This document shows, piece after piece, positions 14,697-27,000 of a stretch of 64,000 nt of DNA; within the stretch, counting starts at the first letter, position 1; the number at the start of each line of letters is the position of its first letter. A program made the position numbers and the translations under genes. The stretch lies in NCBI RefSeq assembly GCF_004027225.2, contig NC_044290.2, forward strand, positions 9,130,906 to 9,194,905, read 5' to 3'. The stretch is from Strigops habroptila. Lineage: Eukaryota; Chordata; Aves; Psittaciformes; Psittacidae. Below the pieces are notes generated by a model. That model did no database searches. It worked only from the letters and a program-made list of their open reading frames with translations, and had not been told where the DNA came from.

Positions 14697-16854
14697 AGTC
14701 CAACCTACACCAGTCCTCCTCTACACCCAGTTAAAAAGAAAAAGAGGAATGAGAGGAAGACGTCGATTTTAACTTGGATCTATTGCTCAGCCCACCCCAT
14801 CTGACAGCACAGGACAGAACAGAGGGATACATGCATCCCAAAGAACGGTGCTGCGGGTTGGAAAGCTTCACTATGGCATTGTCGCTCTCAATGTTTGTGG
14901 CAAGATGGCATCACCCAGGCTAATTTAAGCATGAATGGTAGAATCTGGATATGTATTTTTACTGTGACCTGTAAATTACATAGTCTGTACATGCTCTGCA
15001 TGTTTGAAACAACTTGAATGGATTCTTTACAGAAAGGATGCACTGAACCAGTTTACACTAACAATACAAAGCCATGGTTGCAGTGACTCTCCCTTTCTGC
15101 AAGAAAACAATCCCTGAAAGTTAAGTAAGTACTGGCCAAGAGTCATTCCAGGAAATTAACAGGATACGTCCACATAAACTCACATAATGCTACTTTTCTT
15201 TCATTTTCAGAATTCTGAAAATGTGATTAACACTTCATCTAAGCAATACTTTTAACTCACTTTGGGGAGTATCAGTCCTCCTGATTTGCCTGAGCAACAG
15301 CAACAAAGTATTCTGGAGGAGAAAAACTGTGATTGCCAAGAATCTGCAGGATCCTAAAATACAGCTGATAGTGCAACACAAACATGGCATTTATGAGAGA
15401 ACTGAACTTAAATCACTCCAAATGCAGTCTCAGAAGGCCCAAAACAGAATCATGTTTTCTGTAGATTTAAATTCAAGAGAAACAATGGCCATGGGCAGAA
15501 AGCCAAAAGACAGTGGCTCTAAATCCCAGCTTTACCTGGTTTATCCTTTTTATGATCTTGAGCATGTCTATTCTCTATTCTGTATCAGTCTTCCCACTTA
15601 AACTCAGATGATAACGCTTAGCTAATTTTGTCCTGAGCTTTGTTATCTACAGATTAAGATTTCTTTAAGGTTACAAGCATTCTTATCTACGCCTTCATTG
15701 AATGCATTTAAAGTTTAAGTAGCAGGAAAGTCAACAGTTTGCTTCCTTGGATATGCTATTGGCAAATGTCCCTCAAGATTCTGATCCTCCTTCCCAAATA
15801 GGAAACGTGCTTTGCTAATAGCAGGCACGCACAGGAGCTACTTTTATATGCTTTGTCTAACACTATTGAGATTAATCCTTACCAGCCTCTCCAAAGTCAC
15901 GAGAATGATCTCAGACAGTGCATGTGTCGTGAGCGTTTACCTTTTATATATTAAAATATGCACGTAATAGCCTGGCTAGTAACGTACTCACGCCACTAAG
16001 CCAAGTCAGAATCAGGCCATCCCATTATTGTGATGACATGAGGGAAGACACCCAAAGAAATCATCCACCTTTTTAAACACCCGCAAGAAAGGTCTAGCCC
16101 AGTGGTGAGATGTCATTTTAAGTAAGATGGCAATGCAAGGACACACTTCAAAGGCCAGGAGATAAAACAGAACAAAACATTAAAAGCCGCCTTCTTTTAG
16201 GGATCAACACATTCACCTTAAGGACATTAAGACAAAATGTCTTCATCTGGGGCCTGATCAGGTTTTCAGTGTGATTAGCAAACAAAAAAGAAAAAATAGA
16301 AAGTAATGCCACCACAAGCTGAGTTACTCAGCTAAGTTCAGCTACACAGAGAGACACTACAGAACAGCTTAAACTCTTTATATGTAACTGAAAAGTGCAA
16401 TTCTAAAAATTAATCATTTTTTTTCCACCCCCAAGATCTCTCTTTTATTTCCCCCCACCCACCAACAGCTTTATTTTTTTAAACATTAGCATTAGCACTG
16501 TCTGCAGATTTCCCATACATCTCCTACATATGTCCCATATGTTACCTACACACATAAATCCTCTACTAGCTTCTACTCGATGCTTTCCTGATTCTATAAC
16601 CAAAGATGAATGTTGGGCCTTTTTGCTCTTTTAATAGAACCATCTTCCTACTATGATTTCCTCCCCCAAATCCTTTCTGATCTTTGTTTTCCTTGCCACA
16701 ATACCCCATTACATATCCTTGAACACAAACATTTAATTTTATACTCAGATGAATAAAACTTTGTCACATAAGCTGATCTCATTAAAACAAGCTCCATACA
16801 GCTGCTCAGTTGTTTATTACCATTCTTTGGCATCTGTGCAATCCACAACTGATT

Positions 16855-16915
16855 TATATGTATATAAATATCTATAACTATATACTGTATATATAAAAAG
16901 CATACATATATATGA
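16855..16915. repeat. TA-rich low-complexity tract
   Basis: Imperfect (TA)n sequence with several short palindromes, in SMURF2 intron 1. Similar shorter tracts occur near 895-917, 9070-9081, 12879-12890 and 14452-14478. Confidence 0.8.
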
Positions 16916-19900
16916 ACACTTCACACTTTGATGGAAGTACTGAGGGCCAAGCATCCATCAATCTCTGTACAATCTGATTAGACACATGCCTATTGACTTT
17001 GTTATGACTGCACCAGTTTAATCCACCTACTATGTAATTTATTGAATCTGATTTCTTAGGTACTAATTTTTGGTAAGTCATGTGTCATTAAGTCAAATAC
17101 ACCTTGCATGAAGGAACCCCATTGTTTTATTGTTGACGAAAGCCTACCTAACTACAGGCTGCTGGTAAAAGAGGCAGTCCTGCCCTCTTTTTGGCTTCTT
17201 GTGTACATCCCCCTCCTTCAATGCAAAACCCCATTTTTTTCTTGGTAGGATTAACTTTCAGCTCATCACAGCTACACAGTTGCTGGAGTCAACATAAAGG
17301 AGGACCCAGAAAAGTGAAGCCAGGGACTACAAAGAGAAAAAAACACCCCAGCACTCAAATTTTAAACTGACCTAAAATTGCACTGTGATTTAAGTCGACT
17401 ATGAAACCGTAGCCTTGCTGCTTAACAATGGAGGTAGCTACTTCATCAATCAATCATTAATGCTGTTCAAACAATGAGGTTCTGCTATCCATAAATTTCA
17501 GTCCTGCTTCCAACAGCGCTAATGAGAATTTAGGATTTCAGTTAACCACTGGTTTTAATTGTATTAACTGTTAGACTTACCCAATGCAAAAACCAGGTTT
17601 GAAGATTCCACACTGTTTTGCAAAACTGAAGAACATTCTGCCTTTTTCTACATAATATGTATCTTTCTTGAGAAATATTAGCATCACAGCAAGAGTTTCT
17701 ATGAACGGATTAAAAAGAGTAGCACTATCTTCCTTCAACACTCTAACCTTATAGTACAGTACCACCTTTGTACTGTAAGGACTGACTAGACAGTAAAATC
17801 AGCAAGAGAATGAGAAGGACAGACGAGATGCTGTCCATCTTCTGCAATACAGCACCCAGTGCTTTCATTTCCCTGATTAGCAAACCCCGCAGGAAACCTG
17901 AAAGCCTACAGTAAGGAGGAGGAAAACCAGATCTAACAATTCCTCACGCCTACCTCTGATTCTTTACCAACAAAACTCTTCCAGCTCATTCCAGTTTTAT
18001 CCATGGGATATTTATTACCACCTTTTACAGTACAGTGTAACTGTGCTTTGGGGCTACCAAAGTATCTTTACTCATTAAGTACTCTGACTCAAACGCTCGC
18101 TGTAACACATGCACTAAAACTAATGTGCTAACCTGCATTCAACTCAACATATTCTAGTGTTCATGTAGCTTTCCAGACTTCAATCTATTTTAAAAAGCAT
18201 CTTTCTCCTTGATAAAAACAGCCTTATGGACTTCACTCAGATAACTGACATTGATATCATAGGTGAAAGCACCAAATGTAACCATCATTAGACAATTCAC
18301 AGATTAGGATATAAAATATTGACTGAGCAACTGAAAGCAATGGTCATTTCTTATTTTTTTGAAGCATATAAGATCAATGCAATTCAGCATGGGGGTGGAA
18401 GAATAGCCCATTCTGATTGAGAGTTCATTGTACTTATAAATCCACAAATTCAGCAGAACATTGAGAAAAACCACAGTGAGAACAGAAGGGGATGACTGCA
18501 CTTGCAGCTTCTGTAGAACTCAGGTGTACTCAGCATAGGCCTAGATGAAGTGTCAGAGTTGAAGAACTTTCCTTACATTACAGCTTCCTTGGATAACATT
18601 ATTACAAGCTGCTAAGATCAATTCTGCAGAAGACTAGTGCAATTCTAGACTTTAGCTAATTTAAATTACACTGCCTGTATTAATCAGAAACAAGCATTTG
18701 CACCGCATACTTGAAGTGAGGTATCATCAGAAGGCACAACCTTTGGATTTTAACAATTATCCAGCAGTTTTCTAGCTCAATATTGTGAAAAATGCATTGA
18801 CATATGTATCGCTAAAGATCCAAGCGATATTTACTTCAGACAACTAAACTTAGGAGCAAAAGAATAACATTTTGTAAGAAATTTATAACACAGATGCATG
18901 GTAAACTAAATAAAAACTTACTAGAAGTATGCCACCGCTGTGGTTTTTCTCTGTTATGGAACCCAGACCTAAATAAACTGTTAAACACTTAGTGTAAAGG
19001 TATGCCAAACATTTCTCAGAACTTTCTTAAGGTCCCAACAAAGAATCAACCTTTTTTGCAAAATGAGGCCTAGGTTAAATATTTTATTTGGCTCCTCAAG
19101 ATGGACTGAGAAGTTGGGCACTAGCTCCAGATCAGCTCTTGGACTCACATCAAACATTACCCCGTCATTTATCCAGTCAGTCAAAACAATGTTTTCCATC
19201 TAAACCTTTAATGTTTATGTCCTGAAAAACTGCTAATTGAATCCAGTTCTTGATATCCATTTCTTAATCTATATCATCTAATTCAGAGATAATGAACAGA
19301 AAAGATAAGTGTTATACAATGATTGCAGAATTAATCCTATAAATATTCAAGCCAAAACAGAAGACTGCTGGTTTCATACAGCCAAAGAAAATTAAGATTA
19401 AACTACATTTGTCAGTTCGAGAACAAACTTTGAAAAACACTGGATATACAGATTCTTTTAATTCCAAACAGTTTTAGAATTCAAGAGCCCTCAAACTGCT
19501 TTTCCAATCAAAAAGGGTAATCAAAACCACGCAGAACACTTAAAACTATTCCTAGGCAAGAACTGACGATATGTCAGCTGAATGAGTAAAATTCAATGAT
19601 TTTCTTAAACATACAAAGCTTCCTTACAACAAGTGACCTCAGGTGAAACAACTCACAATTAGCTAAAGCATAAAGTACCTCAAGCATTTTTAACTCGAGA
19701 AATAGGACAATGTTTTGTATCAACTTCCAAGTACCAGAAGTGGTAGGTACTTTGCAAGAGCTGCTAACCCTGGAATGGTCCCTAGAAAGACAACTTTGCC
19801 TGTATCCTGTGCTCTGCATGTTCCCTTCCTAAAATATAAAACGACAGAAAAACTCAGAAACATTCCTCAAGATTGTACCTGCTTCTTTAGGGGGCTGACT

Positions 19901-21444
19901 GCACAACTAAAACTCAGTATGTAAAACTACTGCCTACTTCTTGCTCACAATAACACTCCCCTTAACATATTCATATTGTCACAGACAGTTTCATTATATG
20001 CTTAATCTTCATGAAAGTAAAATAAATATCGAACAAAACAGAACACAAAATCCAAAGGTGAGAAAGACAACTCCCTAAACGGTACTTTCCATGTTTTTAC
20101 ACACAGCTACAGACTGTTTCAGAGATAAGCAAGCCTGAGCACTCACTGCTCAGGAAAAAAAGTATTAAAGCACTGCATCAATAAAAAGATAACCTGAAGA
20201 GAAAGCTACAGAACACACTGTAAAAACAAGGCAGCTCTGTTCCGTGCTGCACTTATTTTTAAGAGTTTTATTTCTAAGTGTAATATAGAGACACAAAGCT
20301 CCATGAAAATGAGATTACAAATTTCATCCGAGTATTTCCGAAGCAAAACATAAGTAGATACATTTTGCTTTCCCTGTAAAAATAACATACTTTGGAAAAG
20401 AAGTATGAAAACACCTCTCTTTACCAGGCATTAAACTTAAGATATTTCTCATGCACCTAAAGTAAATATTATCAACTCTTTTCGTATTTTTAAAAACGTT
20501 TTGCAACCTGGTTAAACACACTATATGCAGAGAAGAGTATTTACAGTGTTATCTATTATTTTCTAATCTCTTACCTGCATACACTGATACTTTAGAATAC
20601 AAAATACCGGTTTTGTGTTGAGGGACTTAAAACACTTTGAACTAGCTCTTTTCTTCAGTGTCTCCTGTATTTTGCTAAGAAAGCTCTAGCAGAACTTGCA
20701 AGGTTTTTTTCTCTATTTACCTGGTTCTTATACGGAAATGAACATACTTTTAAGTATTTAAAAGCAACTTATTTTCCTTCCCCGCATGCAGGTGAACAGT
20801 TTTTATGGTATTTTAAAGTATTAGAGGTCAAGTGGTCTTCTGAAAGAGGGCAGCACAAGGCACTTTATCAAACCAACTGTGCACAATCCCAACTGAGGAA
20901 GTTGGTTTCAAAAAGAAAAGAAAAGAAAAAACCCAAACAAACAAAGAGATCAAAACAAAGAGTGTGACAGTTTCTTTCGAGTGGGGGTGCGGCGGGGCAG
21001 GGGAAGGTGCCCTGTGCCTGAGGCTCACACCGGCCCCTGCCCGGGGACCCTGGCGGCTGCGGGGCTCGGCCCGGCCGGCACCACCGCCCCGCAGCGCCGC
21101 GTTGTTCGGAGGCGCGGAGCCCACGGCGGAGCAGGGAGGCGAGAGGAGGAAAGAGCTCTTCGTCTCCTTCCCCCCGCGCTCCTCCCGAGGCCCGAGGGAC
21201 TCCCCCAGCCCCAGGTTCAACCTCAAAGACACATGGAGAGAGCCCGCGCCCGCCCCTCCGCCCGGGCTCCGCTCGCCCCGCTCCCGCGGGAGGCCGGGCT
21301 CCGCGCCCCCCGGGACCCCGGTGCTCCTCGCTTCCGCCGTCCCTTCCCTCCCTTCCTCCCCCTGCCCGGCCGGCACCCGAGCAGCCCCGCCAGCGGCGGG
21401 CGGGCGGCGGCAGGCCGCGGCGGAGCCTGCCCGCTCAGCCTCAC

Positions 21445-21496
21445 CTGTCAGTCGCAGCTTGACGGGCCCGTTCCGCCGGGCCCCTTGGTTGGACAT
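21445..21496 (-). CDS. SMURF2: SMURF2 coding exon 1 (N-terminal 17 codons)
   Basis: SMURF2 is a HECT-type E3 ubiquitin ligase (C2, WW and HECT domains) that acts on SMAD and TGF-beta receptor complexes. Only its N-terminus is here: the ATG at 21496-21494 opens MSNQGARRNGPVKLRLT and the exon ends with one extra base before the donor GTGAGG. The same phase and place occur in the mammalian gene, where the next residue is the V of VLCAKN. The RRNGPVKLRLT segment fits SMURF2 better than its paralogue SMURF1, which I recall as RRNGSSIKIRLT. The start has a purine (G) at -3. The C2 domain proper, WW and HECT parts lie left of the window. The frame stays open for 169 codons upstream of this ATG, but position and homology favour this start. 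Confidence 0.92.
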
Positions 21497-21790
21497 GTCC
21501 CCGGCCGCTCCGCGGGCTCGGCGCTGCCTTGCCCGGGGCTCCCCCTGCCTCTGGGTCCGGGAAGGGAGACGAGGGGGAGGGGACGCGCTAATGGAGTCGG
21601 GCCGGGCGCTCAGGGCAGCGGCGGCCGCCGGAGGAGGAGGAGAAGCCCGGATGTGCCCAGCGTCGCCATGAGCGGGGCCGGGGCCGCGGAGGAGGCGGAG
21701 GAGGAGACGCGGCCGCCTTCCCCGCCCCCTCGCCCGGAGCCCGGGCGGCGAGCACAACAAAGCCGGGGACGGAGCCACACCGCGGGCTAA

Positions 21791-21807
21791 CAGACAGACA
21801 GACAGAC
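21791..21807. repeat. (CAGA)n tetranucleotide tract
   Basis: About four CAGA units in the SMURF2 CpG island, upstream of the start codon and possibly in or near the 5' UTR. Confidence 0.9.
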
Positions 21808-24041
21808 GGCCGCCGCGCTTCCCCTCCCCCGGCCCGGCCTGCCCCCGGGGGATCCCGCCCCGCCGCGGGGTCCGCCCGGGGATGCTGAGGGGGAACCGCA
21901 TCAGGTGGCGCCGATGCTTGGGGTTCTCCTCGGGAGAGTTGGGGCCGGGAGCACCGGGGTGGATTGGCACGGGTGACGGGAGTGACACGGGGGAAGGTGA
22001 CAAGTAGTGGGGAGGTTGGAGCAGGAGATCGAAGGTACAAATGGGAACCCAAGCCCGTGCAGGTGGGGACGTGAAGCCAGGCTTAGATGCGTGTAGTCAT
22101 AGTGAGGAGTGCTGCTGATCCGGGGCGGTATTCTGCGTGGGTAGGGTGTGACAGACGGGCCATAGAAACTGTTAAACTTTGGACCAATTCACTCCTTATC
22201 TTCAGTTTATAAAAATCATCGGCCCAGTTCTGCGAGCTGCCATTGTCGAAATTTAAAAAAATAAAATACGAATAGCCTTGCATCAGTGCTGTGTGGCCTA
22301 ATTTAACACCCATCCCAGAGAAAAGGTGACTCTTTCCAGAGTTTTCCCAGCACTTTCTGTGAGGGGAGCTCCACAAGTGAGGGCAGCTTTCTGCAGGGTC
22401 AAAGGGGCCTCTGGAGGGTGGGAGAAGCTATAGAGGTTGCCACAGTAAAGTTTACGTCGGAACATTGAGCTAATAAACCACACACCTATGCTTACTAACA
22501 ACCTTACTAATATTCTGTACTCATTTGGTCATGCCATTGCACTGGCTTCTTCCTGTTGAGGCAAGCTGTAAAGTGTTATCATATGGGTAGTCATAGATCA
22601 GGATCCAGCCAATGGATTAGGATCCAAACCTGTGATGAAAAGATGACCTGTGCTTCACAGAGTTTATGATGTAGCTTCAGCACAGCCCAGGAGGTTGACT
22701 TTCTGAAGTTACACACAGAACTAAGCAGTTAGTGTGTCTAGAGGTGCCATACTGAGAGAGCTCAGAGCCTGGGCCTCATCACATCAAATCTGGGGCAAGG
22801 AACTGATCTTTTTGAAGGCCTTCGAAGTGGGATGTGGCTCTTAAAGCTTTTCTCCTTTAAAATGAGACCCCTCCCCACTGCGGGTCCGTGTGCACTCACA
22901 TCTCCTTCCTCCCAAAATGTCTCTTCTTCCAGGTGGAAATTTTCAGTGCTTCCTCCTGTGGTGGCACTGCAGTTCCAGTGTCACTTCACCCAAGAGCAGG
23001 GGAGTGCTGGGATCAGGACCTGGGATCCCTTCCTTGTGCAGGAGTACGTTGCCCGTGCAATTCCCTGTTTAAAACAAAACCACCAAGTGTTAGAAATGAC
23101 CATTTCCTTACAGGGTAGACAGAGCACAAGAAAAAATGCTGATTCATGGCTTAGTCACTATTTCAAGCAAAGAGAATTTGAGACAATTCTACACTTCACT
23201 TACTTCAAAACACAGACACAATATACCTGCTGATTTTATGGCTTATATACAGCACTGAAACAGTTAAAAAGTTATTTTATAAGAGTTACATAAATTCACA
23301 CACACCTCAAAGACATTCCAGGTGTCCTGATTCCTGCATTAAAAAAAAGAAGAAAAATCAGCCTTCATAACTGAAGGTCATACTATTAAAGCTTCAAATT
23401 CACATAGGCAGGTCATTATCCTTTTCTAAAACAAACTATATAAAGCAAATGGCTGACGCTTTGCAAATATTGCAACATTCAAGCCACTGCTGAACTGAAG
23501 AGAAAATCAAAATATAAAGCCACTTCTCACATACATAACATATCTCTAGGTTATTCTAGATTTTTCCTAATGATGGTGATGGTGCTTTGTTTCTGGGGCC
23601 TTGCAGTGCACTCTGGACCCAGTGTTCAATAATTCTGATATCATTTAGTATTTAATGTTATGTTAAACATAGTGTTCTTGCTACATGATCTGTTTTCTAA
23701 TGGGTAACGAGTGTGTCAGACGTTAATTGCAATGCCAATATTTAAAATAAAACCTATTGGGATTAAATATAGTATTTCATTGCTCAGTAGGTACATGAAC
23801 ATTTTGATGCCTTCATTACAAGTTTTTCAAAGATCATGAAGTTTCATACTGACCTTTTCAAAGATCATTCGTTTCATTCTGCTTTTCAGAAAGCAACTTG
23901 CTCGACTCTAAATTCTGCTAAGATTTTTGGACAGGCTGCTCACCTTTCAGTGGAAATCCTGCAGTAGATTGCAAGTGTTAGAGCATTCACTGACAGTTTG
24001 CACATTTGGGTCACTATATTAAAATGCACTGTCTGCAGGAT

Positions 24042-24058
24042 TGCTGCTGCTGCTGCTG
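24042..24058. repeat. (TGC)n trinucleotide tract
   Basis: Five to six TGC units. On the minus strand it lies in a short open frame as an alanine run, but that frame has no other support. Confidence 0.9.
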
Positions 24059-27000
24059 TGCATTTAATCTTTAATATGTGCAATATTTGATTGTATTTAT
24101 TGAGTTTTAAATAACCTCTATTGCGTACTAATACATCCAAAATGCATCAGTGACATGTAAGAAAGTCCTATATGGTAGGAATGTATTTAACAGGGTGAAA
24201 GAAGAGGAGCTTTAGCTCTCATTAGCACCTGCAGGCACAGTACGTGTCCCATTTAGGTCAGGACTATGTCGTCTCTTGACTAACATACGTAGAAATGACC
24301 TAGATCAGGTCGCACTTGGATAGACAAATGCACCAGCTGCAAACCGCTCGCTTCTGCCTTTTTGGCTTTGTATAAGTATTACAATGACTGCACCTTGGAT
24401 GTCCGACAGATTTTTCTGTCCCATCGTATCTCCCAATTCTGTAAGGAAATCAGGAATTTTACTTATTGCTCCCCTTCACTGAGTAGAACTGCCAAGCAGA
24501 ATTTAAGACAAACTGCTCCATGAGGGATCTGTGCAAGATCTGCAGTGAGCAGAGGTCAGGAAGCCTTGCGAAGCGCCAAGAACGGCAGTGAATGCAAGAC
24601 ACTGAAGATACTGACAGTGCCTGATGATTGAAAGTGCTATTTTGCCAACAGAAGAATTCCACACAGATGTTATGATCCAGAGTTACTGGTGCCAGTGCTA
24701 TCCCCGAAATTCTCAAAATATTCTCAGATTAATGGAACAGATATCTTGTGGATTGTGTTTAGGTTTAGAAGCCAACAGTTTACAGTAAATGTTGGTTTTA
24801 TGCAGTTCCATTTCAAGGGTGAGAAGAGGTTTCATGCTTCGGTGCTGATCTGGTGAGATAAGCAAGCAAATATCATCATTAACTGCTGACAAGTGATCCA
24901 TGTTTCACTCTAGGCTGATATCATTGAGCAACAAATCCTTTCAAGATGAGGTAGCTAGCTCAGATCCGGAGGGAAGGGAGTGCCTTGCATCACCCTGCAG
25001 CTTACTTCTGGATGACAGCCTTGCTGCTGGGCTCAGGAGGGAGTCCCATCCAGTTGTCTTCAGCCAGAAGTTCACAACTGAGGTGCAGTCTCAAGGGTTG
25101 GAGGAAGTATATAGAGAAGGGGTGAGCTCAGGCATCTTTAGGACACTGACAGGGTTGTAGAGGAATCCATAAGGACAAAATAATTTAATAATTGGTATCA
25201 TATTAGTGAAACTTTGGAAGAAGCATTTGTAAATACAAGAACTTCTTTTGTTGTATGGCTGCACAAAAAAGAGCTTTGATTGCTTGAATTTCCCAATAGG
25301 AAGAAAAAGAAAACTTTACATTCACAGATATTTCTCAAAGGATTTGGTGGTTTTGGACACTGGGAAATGTGAACAGAAGTCTTTAGCCAAATAGTGTTCA
25401 TTTTTAGAAGAGAACAGTTTAGTTAATTTGTTTTTGGAGGTGAGGTCCTTTCCATCTTTAGAACAGAAGAGCACACTGGAAACTCCTTCCTCAGCATGTG
25501 GTACGTGCTCAAAGCAAATTGACATTTAAGAATTACATTCCATTTCTTTCTGTATAGAGGTTTAATCACACCACATTCTTTCAGCAGTAATGAGAGCTGG
25601 CTGGTGTTATATCACATCCTTCCCCAGTTTCTGTGATGATCTCAAGAGAGCAAGACGGTTCTGCCCCTATTATTAAGCTTTTGTGAGTAAATTAAAAGGT
25701 TAAAACTTTTTTTTTTTTAAATATAAAAATATTTTAAATTATCTGGATTGTATTTCTTTCTACTAGTTGTCGTTTACTAAATTTCCTAGAGCCTGTCATG
25801 GTTGAATTATAGTCACCACCCGTAGAGATCATGGAGTTAAAGACAGAGTTGATCAGAAGAGAATTACATGTCCATTTCCTTTCTCTCTATGATGTATTTC
25901 CTTTGTATGTGCAACTGTTAATACTAAATGCCTGGTTTTGCCACCTGATGGTGTAATATTGAGAAGAATAGTATTACAGCAGTAGACACCTAGGCAATAA
26001 TCACACCACCAGTGTTCCCTGCCTCTTTCTTAATTTGCCTGATAACTCATTCCCTTTCAAAGCATTCCCATTTGTCGCTTGGCAAAACATCACTCTAAAG
26101 AAGCTTTAGTTTTCTTGCGTGACATGCACTTTTCATTAGACTGTACTGTCTGTCCCAAGCTGATTTCCACCATTAACAGCAAGGGGCTTCAAAGCAAAGA
26201 CTTTCTCTTACCATGTTAAAACAGTGCCTAATAACAAGTAGGCCTCACCTAAGTTGATGTCCCAGCACAAAAGTCAGTAAAATCTAGTCATTAGACAGGA
26301 TCAGCAGCCTTGACCTGCTCCATCAACAACTTCCGTTGCAATGGGCATTGCTCTCCTAGTCTGCCTCTTTGGCACAGGTTTTTCTTCTAATCCTTCTGTA
26401 AGTCAATCATAACTTCTTACTGTAGCAAAAGCACTTCCTAAATTCGTTGCAGCTCCATCACATTTTTGTCCTGTTCCTGCATGGAATTGTGTCCTCCATG
26501 AGGCTTGCTGTTACCATCCCTGCCGCTTTTCCATATAGAAGGATCAAACTCCACTGAAGTCATGTATAAAGTACTTCAGCATTTCAGGAAGAAAGACTAG
26601 AAGTAGATAGTTTCATTTTGTACGAGATTCCTAATTTCCCTTTGCAGAGTATGAAAATTACCAGACTGGAGCATTGTTTGCATGCTGTGAACTGAACAAA
26701 CTATATTCAAGTATTCAGATGCACATGCTGGTTTAACGGTGGCACTGTTACTACTCAGAGACAAAGAGAGTTAACCCAGCAATTGAAGACATACCTATCA
26801 GAGTTATATGATGAAGAAACATGTCAGGGGCTCTGCTTCTCACTGAGACAACCTTTGGCATGCAGAGACAAAGTTTATGCAAGAGGTCAAGATTCAATCC
26901 ATTTCTCAAGCTGGAGCTTGAAATGGAGCTTTTCAGGAGAAGAAACTAGGAAGGAAATCTCCACCCATATGCTGGCTACTGAGAAGGGGGACAGAAGCCT

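Larger units (their letters stand above)
1..21444 (-). other. SMURF2: SMURF2 intron 1 (first 21.4 kb, partial)
   Basis: This stretch lies downstream, on the minus strand, of the SMURF2 first-exon donor at 21444-21443 and runs off the left edge. It is AT-rich, and no open frame exceeds about 105 codons. None resembles a known protein. I looked for SMURF2 exon 2, which should continue the C2 domain with VLCAKNL-like residues, and did not find it; it probably lies left of the window. Visible content is simple sequence: two G-runs near 4.74 and 5.15 kb, a CA tract near 14.68 kb and TA-rich patches near 0.9, 9.07, 12.88, 14.46 and 16.88 kb. A noncoding RNA or enhancer inside it cannot be excluded by eye. 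Confidence 0.75.
20960..22000 (-). promoter_or_regulatory. SMURF2: SMURF2 CpG-island promoter and 5' UTR
   Basis: Base composition switches abruptly from AT-rich intron to very GC- and CpG-rich sequence for about 1 kb around the SMURF2 start codon, then fades by about 22.05 kb. No TATA box was seen, as expected of a CpG-island promoter with dispersed starts. The 5' UTR should extend upstream, to higher coordinates, from 21497; its cap site cannot be placed by reading. Long open frames cross this island on both strands, but that is what stop-poor GC-rich DNA produces. Confidence 0.85.

Noticed and set aside
20964-21790. Overlapping plus-strand frames of 235 and 269 codons, including a well-placed ATG at about 21668 with a 40-codon product
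   Set aside because: Antisense to SMURF2 exon 1 in stop-poor GC-rich DNA, with no homology and no convincing donor. A divergent transcript is possible, a protein is not supported.
20828-22003. 391-codon open frame on the minus strand across the SMURF2 CpG island
   Set aside because: It reads through the SMURF2 exon-1 donor into the intron. Composition is GC-driven Arg/Pro/Ala/Gly. Only its 17 codons at 21496-21445 are supported.
22832-23233. 133-codon plus-strand frame behind the SMURF2 promoter
   Set aside because: No recognised domain, no clear splice partners, and two alternative frames overlap it. A lncRNA exon is possible but not supported.
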